A DNA stretch of 64,000 nucleotides, taken from positions 1,451,216 through 1,515,215 of the forward strand of contig BJOX01000009.1 in NCBI GenBank assembly GCA_009731375.1. The letters are read 5' to 3'. The DNA comes from Paulinella micropora (taxonomy: Eukaryota; Cercozoa; Imbricatea; Euglyphida). Of this stretch, positions 1-9,431 are shown piece after piece (the stretch's first letter is position 1; the number at the start of each line of letters is the position of its first letter). A model generated the notes under the pieces. The model worked only from the letters and a program-made list of their open reading frames with translations, searched no databases and was not told where the DNA came from. The position numbers and the translations under genes were made by a program.

Positions 1-2
1 AA

Positions 3-356
3 ACTACCGAACCAAAAGAGCGACAGAGTAAGTATATTTCACCAGAGGTTGTTTTTGTTTTGGACGATTTAGGGAGTGGATTAAGAGATAAGTCCGTAAG
101 CAATTTGTTAAAAAAGAACAGACACTATAAATCAAAGGTGATTATGTCAAGCCAGTATTTGAACGACCTACGGCCAGAAGCCATTAAACAGTTAGATTAT
201 TTACTAATCTTTCCGGCCCAGTCTCAGGACAAAATGGAACTCGTGTATAAACATTTAGACTTATCTTTTGATTTTGATTATTTTCTTCAAAAGTATCACG
301 AAGCAACAAAGGAGAGATTTAATTTTCTGTATGTCTCAAGTGTTGATGATGAATAA
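3..356 (+). CDS. FtsK/A32-like genome packaging ATPase, C-terminal part
   Basis: The frame is open from the window edge and ends at TAA 354-356, giving about 117 residues. It begins just before a Walker B segment (VVFVLDDL, codons around 45-68), followed by a segment of the form VIMSSQYLNDLRPEAI that fits the sensor region of HerA/FtsK-type packaging ATPases of Polinton-like viruses and virophages. Such enzymes drive viral DNA into preformed capsids. The Walker A half must lie left of the window. The visible part has no stop or frameshift. The next gene starts 85 bp downstream after an AT-rich spacer. Family assignment rests on the Walker B context and on the capsid-gene neighbourhood; the exact subfamily is not determinable. 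Confidence 0.75.
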   Translation, partial: TTEPKERQSKYISPEVVFVLDDLGSGLRDKSVSNLLKKNRHYKSKVIMSSQYLNDLRPEAIKQLDYLLIFPAQSQDKMELVYKHLDLSFDFDYFLQKYHEATKERFNFLYVSSVDDE

Positions 357-440
357 CGGAAGAATTTTAATTTTCGTCTTAAGTAAAATAAAAATTTAAA
401 TTAATTATTTTTTTCTGAATTATATATTTCGCTATCATTT

Positions 441-772
441 ATGGTAGTAACAACAACTCGTGTTGAAGTCATTCCAACAATCGGTAAACGAACAATTGAC
501 TCAAGCACCAATATGGCAGGAGGTAAAAAGAAAACTGGACGGAAGAAGGGCAAAGGACAGGCTGGCGGTAAATTAACTGGCGAAAAGTGGGGAAAACCGC
601 GATGGCTATTAACAAGTTTCTGAGGGATGACAAGGTAATCTCAAAGACCGCTAATGCCCTTGGCGATGTCGGGGTTCCATATGCGTCTCGTATCGGGTCT
701 ACTGCTGCAAAACTTGGTTATGGTAAGCAGAGCGGGTGTGGGGCACTCAAATTCCAAATGATATTTGTTTGA
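441..772 (+). pseudogene. Small basic virion-type protein, frame-broken
   Basis: Two overlapping frames look like halves of one short gene. The first (441-623) holds a Gly/Lys-rich stretch (GGKKKTGRKKGKG, from the ATG at 513 onward). The second (open from about 587 to 772) continues with a helical segment and the motif AKLGYGKQSG. Small Gly/Lys-rich proteins with a terminal GYG-type motif are common next to capsid genes of Polinton-like viruses and may be core or pX-like DNA-binding proteins. The change of frame falls in 587-623. The upstream ATG at 441 adds 24 residues of non-basic sequence, so 513 is the likelier original start. The role is inferred from composition and context only. Confidence 0.45.
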
Positions 773-806
773 AATTATGAGGAAATATTTTTTTTGTTAA
801 TATAAA

Positions 807-929
807 ATGGTAGTCAAGAAAGCGAAGAAACAGAAATTAAGACCCCCGCGGGTTTATAGAAATAAAAGCGGGAAGCCATATATATCCAGAAGGGTAAAAA
901 ATATTGTCTTAATTTCGGTAAAAAGATAA
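807..929 (+). CDS. Small basic protein, 40 residues
   Basis: ATG 807 to TAA 927-929. The product is 40 residues and very rich in Lys and Arg, starting MVVKKAKKQK and containing a central RNKSGKPYISRR segment. An AT-rich spacer with a poly-T run precedes the start, as for the other genes of this block, and the next gene begins six bases after the stop. Short basic proteins with a GKxYIxxR pattern occur beside capsid genes in PLVs and virophages, where they may bind DNA in the particle. I recognise the type but not a defined family. The tight packing on the same strand supports a real gene. Confidence 0.5.
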   Translation: MVVKKAKKQKLRPPRVYRNKSGKPYISRRVKNIVLISVKR

Positions 930-934
930 ATGAT

Positions 935-1759
935 ATGAGCACATTACAAATTGTTAAACTTTTTATGAAATACTTAAGCAGACCAAAAGCAAAGAAAAAA
1001 GCAAAGAAGGAGGACTTAAGAAAAGTCCAGAGCCTGTCTGAGATTGAGCAGAATAGAACAGCAATTCAAGACCACTTAGACAAACTCAGAAAGGAAAAGT
1101 ATGAGGGCATTGAAGCAATAGAGAAAAAAGATAAGATAGCAAGGGAGGAATCAGAAGAGGAGAAAAAAAGGCTAGAAAGAAAAATCCAAGCATATACTAA
1201 GGAACTAAAAGAAATAATGGATATGGAACATAAAAAACAACTGGCAGAGATTAAGGGAAGACAGGAAGAAAAGGACAGGGAACAGAAGAAGGAACAGCGA
1301 CTTATTCAGAAACTAAATGCTGAACGACTACATAGACAGGGGTTATTGACGGCACAAGTGGCACCGCCGATTATAGCGAAACCAAATCCCCCTTCAACGA
1401 TAAATAAAACTAAGAAAACCACAACAGCATCTTCCCCTAAAATATCTGATATAACTGACAAAGTAAATAAGCAAGCAAAAGATTTGGAAGAAGAAAAGAG
1501 ACAAATAATTATTGATGAAATGTTCTCTGAGAAAATTAGATTAAATCGGCGTGATACTAAAAAAATGAAAAATCATATAATAATAGATCACCTTCAAAAA
1601 GCAGGCATTAATATTCCGATCATAAAAAATAAAGGATCAAAAGACTACGCCACTAGTTTAAAGAGATGGTTATACACACAAAAAATCACTGAAAACATAT
1701 CATCGGCAAAAGATGGATGGGATAAACTAGATCGATTTACAACAAAAAATGATTACTAA
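935..1759 (+). CDS. Coiled-coil protein of PLV block, unknown function
   Basis: Open frame of 274 residues. Residues about 15-140 are almost entirely Lys/Glu/Arg-rich with heptad-like spacing and should form a long coiled coil. A Pro/Thr/Ser-rich linker follows (about 140-170), then a second charged helix and a C-terminal globular-looking part (about 195-274) with the motif SLKRWLYTQKI. Its stop overlaps the start of the protease gene by 11 bases, as expected for compact viral genes. I do not recognise a family; a scaffold or virion-associated role is a guess from position between core and protease genes. There is no visible lesion. Confidence 0.6.
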   Translation: MSTLQIVKLFMKYLSRPKAKKKAKKEDLRKVQSLSEIEQNRTAIQDHLDKLRKEKYEGIEAIEKKDKIAREESEEEKKRLERKIQAYTKELKEIMDMEHKKQLAEIKGRQEEKDREQKKEQRLIQKLNAERLHRQGLLTAQVAPPIIAKPNPPSTINKTKKTTTASSPKISDITDKVNKQAKDLEEEKRQIIIDEMFSEKIRLNRRDTKKMKNHIIIDHLQKAGINIPIIKNKGSKDYATSLKRWLYTQKITENISSAKDGWDKLDRFTTKNDY

Positions 1760-2510
1760 AAATAAAAGCAAAAAGAATGAAGAAAAAAAAACTCCTGTAA
1801 ATAGCACTCTATCACCAATAGACCAACCACGTTTTGAAACTTCAACAGATGCTAAACAAATTATATATGAAATGACAAATCCACAACCAGCGGAGACACA
1901 ACCAACAGATGTAGCACCACCCCCGAGCACAAGTTCTGCGGAGCCACAGCAAGAGGTGCCACAGCCAGAGCAACCACAGACAGACGAGCAACAGCCAGAG
2001 GAGCAACAGCAGGGCGAGGGTCGTGGACTAATGACTAATGAAACAGATGAAATAATGAAAAAATATGGATGGTATCTCGGAGCGATAGCCAGTGATGAAA
2101 TTTATAAGTTAAAGCCCGGAAGCAGAAAGCGATACGGATTTATTATGAATTTGGACAATCATAATCAAAAGGGTCTCATTGGATCGCCGTATGGATAAGT
2201 CTAGACAAAGACAGGTCAGTGGAAGTGTATGACCCATTAGCACATTACGAACCAACGGAAGACTTTCAACAACAAATGAAACAACTAATTGAACGAAGTA
2301 ATCCAGATAGTTATTTATTAATGAAAGTTAATCAAGTAAAAGAGTAGAGTGATACGAGTGATACCTGTGGATGGTTTGCTATGCGTTTTTTTGATGGAGC
2401 AGGCGAAAGGAGTGCGAATTAAATTCGCCAGTGGTTATACAGACTTAAAAGAAGAAGAAGCGGAAAAATTAAAAGTACAGAATGGGTATGGTTTTGACAC
2501 ATTCATTTAA
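1749..2510 (+). pseudogene. Adenain/Ulp1-like capsid maturation cysteine protease, broken
   Basis: ATG 1749 starts a protein with a Pro/Gln/Glu-rich N-terminal region (about residues 40-95) and then a protease domain beginning near GLMTNETDEIMKKYGW. Adenain-type proteases of PLVs, virophages and adenoviruses cleave capsid precursors using a His-Asp/Glu-Cys set. Here the first frame ends at TAA/TAG-type termination by 2198, because a one-base length change near 2175 falls at the place where the catalytic His is expected. The neighbouring frame then continues with an acidic box (VEVYDPLAH, about 2220), meets an in-frame TAG near 2345, and reaches the Cys box DTCGWFAMRF (about 2360-2390). A second length change follows in a T run near 2387, after which a third frame runs to TAA 2508-2510. 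With three lesions, no active enzyme can be made. Confidence 0.75.
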
Positions 2511-2534
2511 AAAATATTATCCGCATAATATACA

Positions 2535-3359
2535 ATGGACTATAAGGGAAGAAGAAGTTCTGTCATCTATTACATAAATAGCAAAAATAGGATAACTGGC
2601 ACAGACAGCGACTTTACACACAAAGTCAATATGAAGGGACTAGACAATCCCACACATTGTAAAATTCTTTATATTTATGTACCTAAGTCGTATTACTCCG
2701 TCGCCAGTCCTTACAATACTTTTACATTATCCGAAGACGGGTATGAGGCTTTAATTACGATACCTGAGGGAAACTACACAATCAACAATCTAAAAAATAA
2801 GTTGTCTGAGATACTAACAGCAGACAGCCCAAATAATTATACTTATGTGGTATCCAGTAATAATACCAACATAGACCCAGAAGATGGAAAATTAACATTC
2901 AGTGTGTCAGGGCATAAAGGAATTCAACCGCGGTTTATATTTGATGGTGATAGCCGTATTCACGAGGTTATGGGGTTTGATAGAAACTCAACATATTTCT
3001 TCGCTAATGATTTTTTTTTTTTTTTTATTAAATCGTCAAATGTGATTATTTTAACTGGCGAAAAAACTTTGTATCTTCAATCTGATTTGGTGAATGAAGG
3101 AGATAATCACGTGCTACAAGAAATATATACGGCTAACGAAATTCCTGTTGGGTCTGTTATCTATGACGGCTCAGGTAGTGAATACGGAAAAACATTATCA
3201 GCAAGTTCAAATAATGTATTCAGGTTTTACTTGACGGACGAAAACGACCAAGCAATTAATCTTAATGGTTTGGGAATAGTTATGACATTACTGGTTTATC
3301 GTGAAACTAATTATTTTAGTTTATTTAATTCTTTCTTCAATTTGTTAAAGGCTAGATAG
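2535..3359 (+). CDS. Penton-like minor capsid protein
   Basis: Intact frame of 274 residues starting MDYKGRRSSVIYYINSKNR. An N-terminal segment of the form IYYINSKNRITGTDSDFTH, a beta-rich body and position directly before the major capsid gene match the minor (penton) capsid proteins of Polinton-like viruses, which are single jelly-roll pentamers at capsid vertices. A homopolymer T run (about 3009-3027) encodes five or more Phe in a row near residue 160; such a run is prone to slippage and may be a recent expansion. The frame is nevertheless open, while protease and major capsid genes beside it are broken. The start lies ten bases after an AT-rich stretch following the protease stop at 2510. 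Confidence 0.7.
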   Translation: MDYKGRRSSVIYYINSKNRITGTDSDFTHKVNMKGLDNPTHCKILYIYVPKSYYSVASPYNTFTLSEDGYEALITIPEGNYTINNLKNKLSEILTADSPNNYTYVVSSNNTNIDPEDGKLTFSVSGHKGIQPRFIFDGDSRIHEVMGFDRNSTYFFANDFFFFFIKSSNVIILTGEKTLYLQSDLVNEGDNHVLQEIYTANEIPVGSVIYDGSGSEYGKTLSASSNNVFRFYLTDENDQAINLNGLGIVMTLLVYRETNYFSLFNSFFNLLKAR

Positions 3360-3433
3360 TTATTTTGAATTTTTTCTATAAATATATTTGCTGTGTATTA
3401 ATCAACTTACACCACTTCAAAAACAAAACAAAA

Positions 3434-4928
3434 ATGCCTGTCTAATACGGAGGAGAACTTACTCATAGCCAAAGCGAACTCATTCGCGGAAAGTATTCAC
3501 TTAACAAACTTACTGCCCGCGAAAGTCTTGCGACTGTGCCAATTAGCAGTGTTGGAGGAATTGAATCAACTTTTGAAATTCCTACTCGTCCTTTGAATCT
3601 CGCAAGGTCTGTGTTGCGATTTACCTACACACCGACGACTGGAGGAATCGGTCATTATAACAGAATTGCTATGGACTGCCTGTCAATAATTAAGACAATT
3701 GAACTGCGAAGCCGAAGTGGTCAGTATCTGTGTAATCTTCAACACGTGGGAAATTACACTAAGATGATTTGGAAGCCTGAGATTTCTTATGATAGATTTA
3801 TGGCTTTAGATAACCACGGGGATAATTCTGGTTATGGGTCTATGCTCCAAAAGTAATGCTGGAAAGATTGATGTAGGAACTGTGGAAGAAAGAAAAGACA
3901 TTACCGATGCAGTAAATATAGGTGAACTTAAGGGTGCTGTTCAAACATACTACAAAGTACCGCTCGTCGCTGCTCGTCGTCATAATGATACCGCTCTCGC
4001 TGATAGCACTGCTGGAGACTATAATCTTGTTAATGTTGAGTATGAGGAGGCAAAGTATTTCGAGGGTGGAAGTATTGGTGAAGACCCCGCAGCAGTAATT
4101 GCCCCAGCAGTCAATACTGGAAATTCACCAGTAATCAATGTGTCTTTACCTCTTCGTATGCTTTTTGGAACTATTTTTGAAATTGATAAGACTATCGGTT
4201 TTAATGAAATTCTTGATTTGCAAATTGTGTGGGAGGGCACAGACAAAACAGTGTTTTATGGAACTGATGCTAAAAGTGTTGCAGCAGGAGCGGCAGCCAC
4301 AGCACAGCCAGCAGCGATTACTAATCTTGACCTCTTTCTTGCTGTTGAAACCGATCCAAATGTTATTTTGGGAGTTCAACAAAAGATTGCTGGTGAAGGC
4401 TTTTCGTTTAAGACTGAATACCCTATCGCTTGGAAAACTAATCTCGCAGCAGGCACTCAGTCATTTGTTTTGAAGATTAACCGCTCTCAAGGTGAGAGAA
4501 TTCGCCGAATTTACACTAGCGGATTTAATAATACCGAAAGTTCGAATACCGCATTTGATTGCGATAACCGAGCTCAAGCTAAGATTACTTCTTATTATAC
4601 TACTTTGGATAGTAATAGAATTCAGCAGTTTGATATCACTTGCTCTCGCGATGAAGACTATATGCTTTTGAAGGAAAAAATTAAGGGCTCTGCCGTTTTG
4701 AACTCTAATGTGTATAAATATAACTGGTTCCACGTTGATTTCTGGACCACAACCGCCCACTTTATGACAAGAGAAAAGAAGAGGGATATGAAGTGTCGGG
4801 TCTGTCTTTGGACACTGAAAGGCTGTATGAATGGAGTGCGACTGGGGCAGTACAATTGAATTATTATACTTATGCAATTCTCCAGAGGACTATTGTTGTC
4901 AAGGGAATTGAAATTTTGATGAGCTAGA
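3434..4928 (+). pseudogene. Major capsid protein (double jelly-roll type), broken
   Basis: The likely start is ATG 3434, preceded by an A-rich leader. A TAA at codon 4 (3443-3445) interrupts it, but the same frame then reads on through residues such as TARESLATVPISSVGG and IESTFEIPTRPLNLARS to a stop at 3856. A second frame takes over around 3834 and runs to about 4780, containing the long central part with TEYPIAWKTNL and FYGTDAKSV. A third frame carries the end, terminating at TAG 4926-4928. The total of about 495 codons fits PLV major capsid proteins, which form the hexameric shell of the virion. There are thus one early stop and two frame changes (about 3836-3856 and 4765-4785). Identification rests on length, beta-rich composition and position after the penton gene. 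Confidence 0.75.
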
Positions 4929-5027
4929 TATTTTAGAATTGCGCTTCATGCTTTGCATTCTCGCTTATTCTAAAACTTGAATAGATGTTAGAAAAAAGAA
5001 TAATAAAATAAAAAAGAAATTATTTTT

Positions 5028-5086
5028 TTTTGTTTATATAAACAAATTGAAAATTTGTGTTATATAGCAAAATCGCGAGCGATTTT
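5028..5086. promoter_or_regulatory. Cluster of three short inverted repeats between capsid and fibre genes
   Basis: Three palindromes lie in 60 bases: TTGTTTATATAAACAA (about 5030-5045), ACAAATT/AATTTGT (5042-5058) and AAAATCGC/GCGATTTT (5069-5076 with 5079-5086). They are followed by TTTTTTATATATAAAC and the fibre-gene ATG at 5104. They could be a terminator or 3' processing signal for the capsid transcript, or a promoter with a TATA-like element for the next gene. Confidence 0.4.
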
Positions 5087-5103
5087 TTATATATAAACAA
5101 GCA

Positions 5104-5755
5104 ATGAAAACTCACCAGAGAAACTTAATCGCAGAAAATCCGGACGGAGAATTTATAAATGTCAAAGTTGGATATGATGGCGATATTGAAACAAATAATT
5201 CAAAAACCGCTTTTGGCGCAGCAACGACTGCTCAATTAACACCAGTTTTACAGGAAATCTTTCCATATACCATTAATACAAGGGTATGGACAAAAACAGA
5301 AACAAAATCATATGTGTCATTTTTGAATAATATGGCTGAATTAACAACTCAAGCGGATGCCATGGCGGATGCTAGATTGGTAAGTAAAAGGAGAATAAAA
5401 TATAGAACTGGAACAGGTGTCCTCGCCCGCTTTACTGCTCTATGGACAACGGATGATACGAAAGATTACTATTCATTTATTGGAATAGGAAACGGGCTTG
5501 TTGATGGATTTTATTTTTACAAAGAAAGAGCAGGAATGAATATTGCACATTGTAAAGGAGGTGCCGTAGATTTTGTTGAACAAGAAGACTGGGACGACCC
5601 ATGCGATGGAACTTCGGCTATGCCCGAGGTAGTTTGGAGCACAGGAAATGTATTTCAAATTCAATTTCAGAATCTTGGGTTTGGTGCTATTAGGTTTTAT
5701 ATTGAAAATCCCATAACAGGATTATTTTAATTAGTTCATATGATTGACTACGTAG
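5104..5755 (+). pseudogene. Fibre-like viral structural protein, truncated by LINE
   Basis: ATG 5104 opens 208 residues to TAA 5728-5730. A segment of the form FGAATTAQLTPVLQ, then FPYTINTRVW, SKRRIKYRTGTGVLARFTALW and a GIGNG..DGFYF motif match a family of marine virus structural proteins with tail-fibre or spike-like roles. Members normally continue well beyond the ITGLF motif that closes this frame. Reading past the TAA in the same frame gives LVH and then I-x-Y, which resembles that continuation, so the stop may be a mutation and the viral sequence may run to about 5750. Beyond that the sequence is LINE. The gene is therefore truncated at its 3' end. Family membership is from motif recognition; receptor function is inference. 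Confidence 0.6.
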
Positions 5756-8700
5756 GCACGGCGGAATGGGCATCATTCTACAAGCACGAGGGCTGGCTAG
5801 TCATCGGGGCTCAGGAGCACCGCATGGGCAAGAAGCAACTTTCCAAATGCAGCCTGGATGGATTCAGGATTTTTGGAAAACCTGCGGAGGTCAGCAAGAA
5901 ATATCGCTGCAAGGGTGGGGTTCTATTCGCGGTGGCTAACTTCCTTGGTCCGTATTGCAACCTGGTGTCAGCCCCCGTCGACCACCGGCAGCAAGTGTGG
6001 CTGCGTATCGCCACCGGCGCTCAGGATATCTATGTGGACAACGGCTACTTTCGCCAGGAAACGCAGGAAGAAGAGTCGTCAGAGGCGTATGCGGCCTGGC
6101 AGGCAGCTATAGTTTTTTTTGGAGCCAAAAATCGTGTGGTCACAGTAGCGGATGCCAACGCGAAGCTCGGGCCGGCATGCAGCCGAAAAGAGGAGGGCAT
6201 CGTCGGTCAGCACGGGGAGGTCGATGATAAGGGAGCACCGGTACATTCGGAGAACGGCAAGAGACTCGCGGCTGTCCTCGTCACTATGGGCCTGCGAAAT
6301 CTGAGCGGCTTCTCGTGCCCAGTGGAAGGGTCCTACTGGTCCCGGCGTGAGCAGCGCGGCATGGGCACAGGCAAGCACCTCCTCGATTACATCTGCGCGT
6401 CGCCTGGCTTGGCATCTGGAGCAAAGTTCGGAGTATGCGAAGATGATCTTGATACGGACCACAAGGCAGTATGGGCCGAACTGACGTGGAGCGGCCAGCG
6501 CCGGCCAAAGCGGGCTGCGAAACCTTACAGGTCCTTTCGTGTTGATAAGCTTATTGGTGCTGGTGTCTCGGGTAATGATCACGCTGCGAAGCAAGCGCTG
6601 GATTATCTACGCGACAAGTTCGATGACGTATTCCAGCATTGCCTACAGAAGCTTGGAGTGCATCAGCTGCCTGAGCTTGACCTATCGTGTTTTGCCGACA
6701 GCCAACGGGTGGTAGATGACGTCACCGAGCGAGTGGCGCAGTCCTTCCGAATGGCGGCGCACCGGGTCCTTGGCTCCAGATGTATACGACCCCGTTTCAC
6801 CAACAATGGGTTCGACGGGGAGCTAAAGGAGCTCATTCAGCAGCGCCGGGAGGCCTACGCAGCATACAGGAGGGATGAATCGAATGCGGAAGCCCGTCTG
6901 AATTGGCTACGTCTCCGCAAGCAAATTCGGAAGGCAACTCGGGCCAAGAAGTCCGCCTCCTTCAAGCAAGTGCAGGAAGAAGCGGTCAAATGTCAACGCG
7001 AGCAATCCTCAAAGCGCTTTTGGCTACTCGCGAAGCGGCTTGGCGGGGCACGCAGAACGAAGGTCTCCGCGCCGGTGCAAAGGGAGGATGGCTCACTGGC
7101 GTGTACGCTGCCAGAAAAGGTTGCTCGGTGGGAGGAATTTTGGAAAAATTCGGTGAAGCCACGGGAAAATCCGGCAAGTGCGGCTGTTGTGGTGGAGTGC
7201 TGTGCAGAAGCAGGCTCGCTGGAGTGGGAGGAAGCAGAAGCTAAGCGGCAGTTCCACTGGAACGATCGCTTCAGAGATGAGGTGGCCCGGGCTATGAAGG
7301 AGCACGAAGTAGGTGAAGACACTTGCGAAGAGCTGGACAAGCCGTTCACGCAAGAGGAGGTCCTTGCAAGGCAACGTGCCCTGAATAACCACAAAGCTTG
7401 TGGCGAGGACAAAGTGAAGAACGAGATGCTCAAGTATGGCGGCGCCTACATCAATGGCTACTTAACGCAGTACTTCAACTGGATTCGAGAAGCCGAGAGG
7501 ACTCCAAAAGCTTGGGGCAAGGGAATCATCGTCAATATCCCCAAGGGTGGGGATCCTACGGATCCTGACAACTGGAGGGATATCTCGATTATTAGTTGCC
7601 TTGGTAAGCTGTATCTGTCCTTATTAGCTACTCGTCTAACGCTCTTCGTGGATGGCCCGGATAAGCTACGTCCAGAGCAGGGAGGCTTCCGCCCGGGGCG
7701 TCGCACTACGGATCAGGTCTTTACCCTTTGGCAGAGGTTGAAGGGGCGTCAGCAGCAGAAGCGGGAGTCGTATGTCCTGTTCGTCGATCTACGCAAGGCT
7801 TTCCCGTCTGTATGGAGAGATGGCATATTTGAGAGGCTCTGGAAGCTGGGTGTAAGGGGCAAGTTCTGGCGCACGCTACGCAGGTGCTACGAGCAGACTT
7901 CGTCGCAAGTGCTAGTTGATGGAGCACTTACCCCCGAAGTACTGGAGGGTGTAGGCGTCCAACAGGGGTCCCCTCTCTCTCCCACACTCTTCAACGTCTT
8001 TATGGATGAGCTGTGTGATCGGCTGGCGAGTGCCCTCAAGATCACGGATGTGAAGCGGCTGAACGACATCAAGGCACATTTGTACGCGGACGAAGCGGCG
8101 GGCGGCACAACTGAAGTTCTATGGACGGCTGCGTGTTCTACCGGAGGAGCGATTTCCTGTCATCGCATCTCAAGTCAAATCCGACTGGACTGCGGAGGCC
8201 GAAGGCGCTATCAGGGACTCAATGGATCTACAACAAGTGCTTCAGGAGCTCCTAAATGGCTCAGAGAAGGACCTCGAGGGTTGGAGTTCGACTGTGGACA
8301 AGTGGGCCCTTCAGCAGGACGTCAAGATGGTGCAGCAACTGATGTGGGACAAGCGAGAGGCAGGCAGCGATCTTACTGATGGCCTGCGAGTCATCCTAAG
8401 ACAAGTCTTTGGAACTAAGGAGTTCCCAAGATGGGTAGCCCTTGATGATGCGCATTATAATCTGCTTCGGAGAAGGTTGCTCAGCTGCAACAACCGCCTT
8501 CGGTTGTACCGCAGCAAGTTGGTCAGTGGCATGTCCCCTCGCTGCTTCTGTTGTCATGATGATGTCAATGAGTCCCTTGCGCACTTCTTATGGGATTGCC
8601 CCATGCATGAGGGGAGACGTAAGCAGCTGTTGCTGAGTATGCAGAGGCTCGGTGGCATGGCTGTGGGGGGTGCTGAGGGGGATGGAGGGAGTGAGGAGGG

Positions 8701-9322
8701 TGGTGAGGTCGTAGGCGGTGAGGTTGTGGTGGAGGATGTGTTGCTTGGGCGGGAGCGGGAGGGCTCTGTGCGGCAGGGTTGGGATGATATGTCGCCTGTG
8801 GATCAATCACGATTGTTTTGTAAGCTTTTTCAGGGGAAGTCGCGCTTCCGCAGTAACTTTAGGCTTGCTGCGTTGTTAGGGGTTACAGCGTTGCGACCCC
8901 CTCCAAAGTTGGATGTGTTGTTTGGATCATATGTGTCTGAGTGTTGGTCTGCTAGGGAGGGTAAAAGGGAGGAGCTTGGGGTGGAGGATGGGGGCGAGGA
9001 GGTGATTGACCTCACTGAGGTTCCATCAGCTTCTGTCCCACCCTCTCCCCCAAGTGACGTTGATGTTGCGCGGCGCGGCCGTCCGCGCAGTGTGGACGTC
9101 CTGGCTAGAGAGAGGGGTTCGGGAGCGCAGCGTAGTGTCTCCGAGTTCTTCTCTTCAGCTAACACCCTCGCATCTAGCTCTTCATGCACTTCACAGCCCC
9201 CATCTGCCCCTGCTGTTGCTGTTGCTGCTATGTCTGTTTGGTGTTCTGACAATGCGTTGGGATCGGCTGACCCCGGTGACCCAATGGAGGCACATGTCCA
9301 GGATCTGGATCTGATGCTATAG
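5740..9322 (+). pseudogene. LINE A copy 1: APE endonuclease-reverse transcriptase
   Basis: The first frame (from 5740) encodes the later part of an APE-type endonuclease: ADANAKLG near residue 137, HLLDYI near 217 and DTDHKAVW near 240. A Lys/Arg-rich linker and the reverse transcriptase follow: NNHKACGEDKVKNEMLKY, IPKGGDPTDPDNWRDIS, block A FVDLRKAF (about residue 681) and GVQQGSPLSPTLFNVF (about 739). At the catalytic YADD position it reads LYADE, and the sequence then jumps. Compared with copy 2, roughly 0.5-0.6 kb of palm/thumb is deleted near 8093-8105 and the frame changes. From about 8105 the second frame continues to 9322 with LLRRRLLSCNNRLRLYRSK, a zinc finger CFCC...H...C (about 8535-8605) and a long Ser/Pro/Gly-rich tail. 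The enzyme would copy its own RNA at nicked DNA; this copy cannot. Confidence 0.8.
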
Positions 9323-9334
9323 TCTGAGGAAGCC

Positions 9335-9335
<1 letters not shown>

Positions 9336-9428
<93 letters not shown>

Positions 9429-9429
9429 T
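9336..9429 (+). repeat. (TTA)n 3' tail of LINE A copy 1
   Basis: A nearly uninterrupted TTA repeat begins 14 bp after the LINE stop codon. The other family A copy ends in the same repeat on its own sense strand. Confidence 0.9.
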
Positions 9430-9431
9430 TT

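Larger units (their letters stand above)
1..5755 (+). mobile_element. Endogenous Polinton-like virus / virophage-like fragment, decayed
   Basis: Eight consecutive + strand genes form a recognisable PLV morphogenesis block: packaging ATPase, small basic proteins, coiled-coil protein, adenain-like protease, penton-like minor capsid, double jelly-roll major capsid and a fibre-like protein. The block is AT-rich with short AT-rich gaps, unlike the GC-rich LINE that follows. Three to four genes carry frameshifts or stops while others remain open, so it is an old insertion and not an active virus. The left part lies outside the window; the right part is missing beyond the LINE. No DNA polymerase, integrase or terminal inverted repeat is visible here. 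Confidence 0.8.

Noticed and set aside
4138-4877. Frames inside the capsid gene on both strands
   Set aside because: Overlapping shadows of the major capsid sequence.
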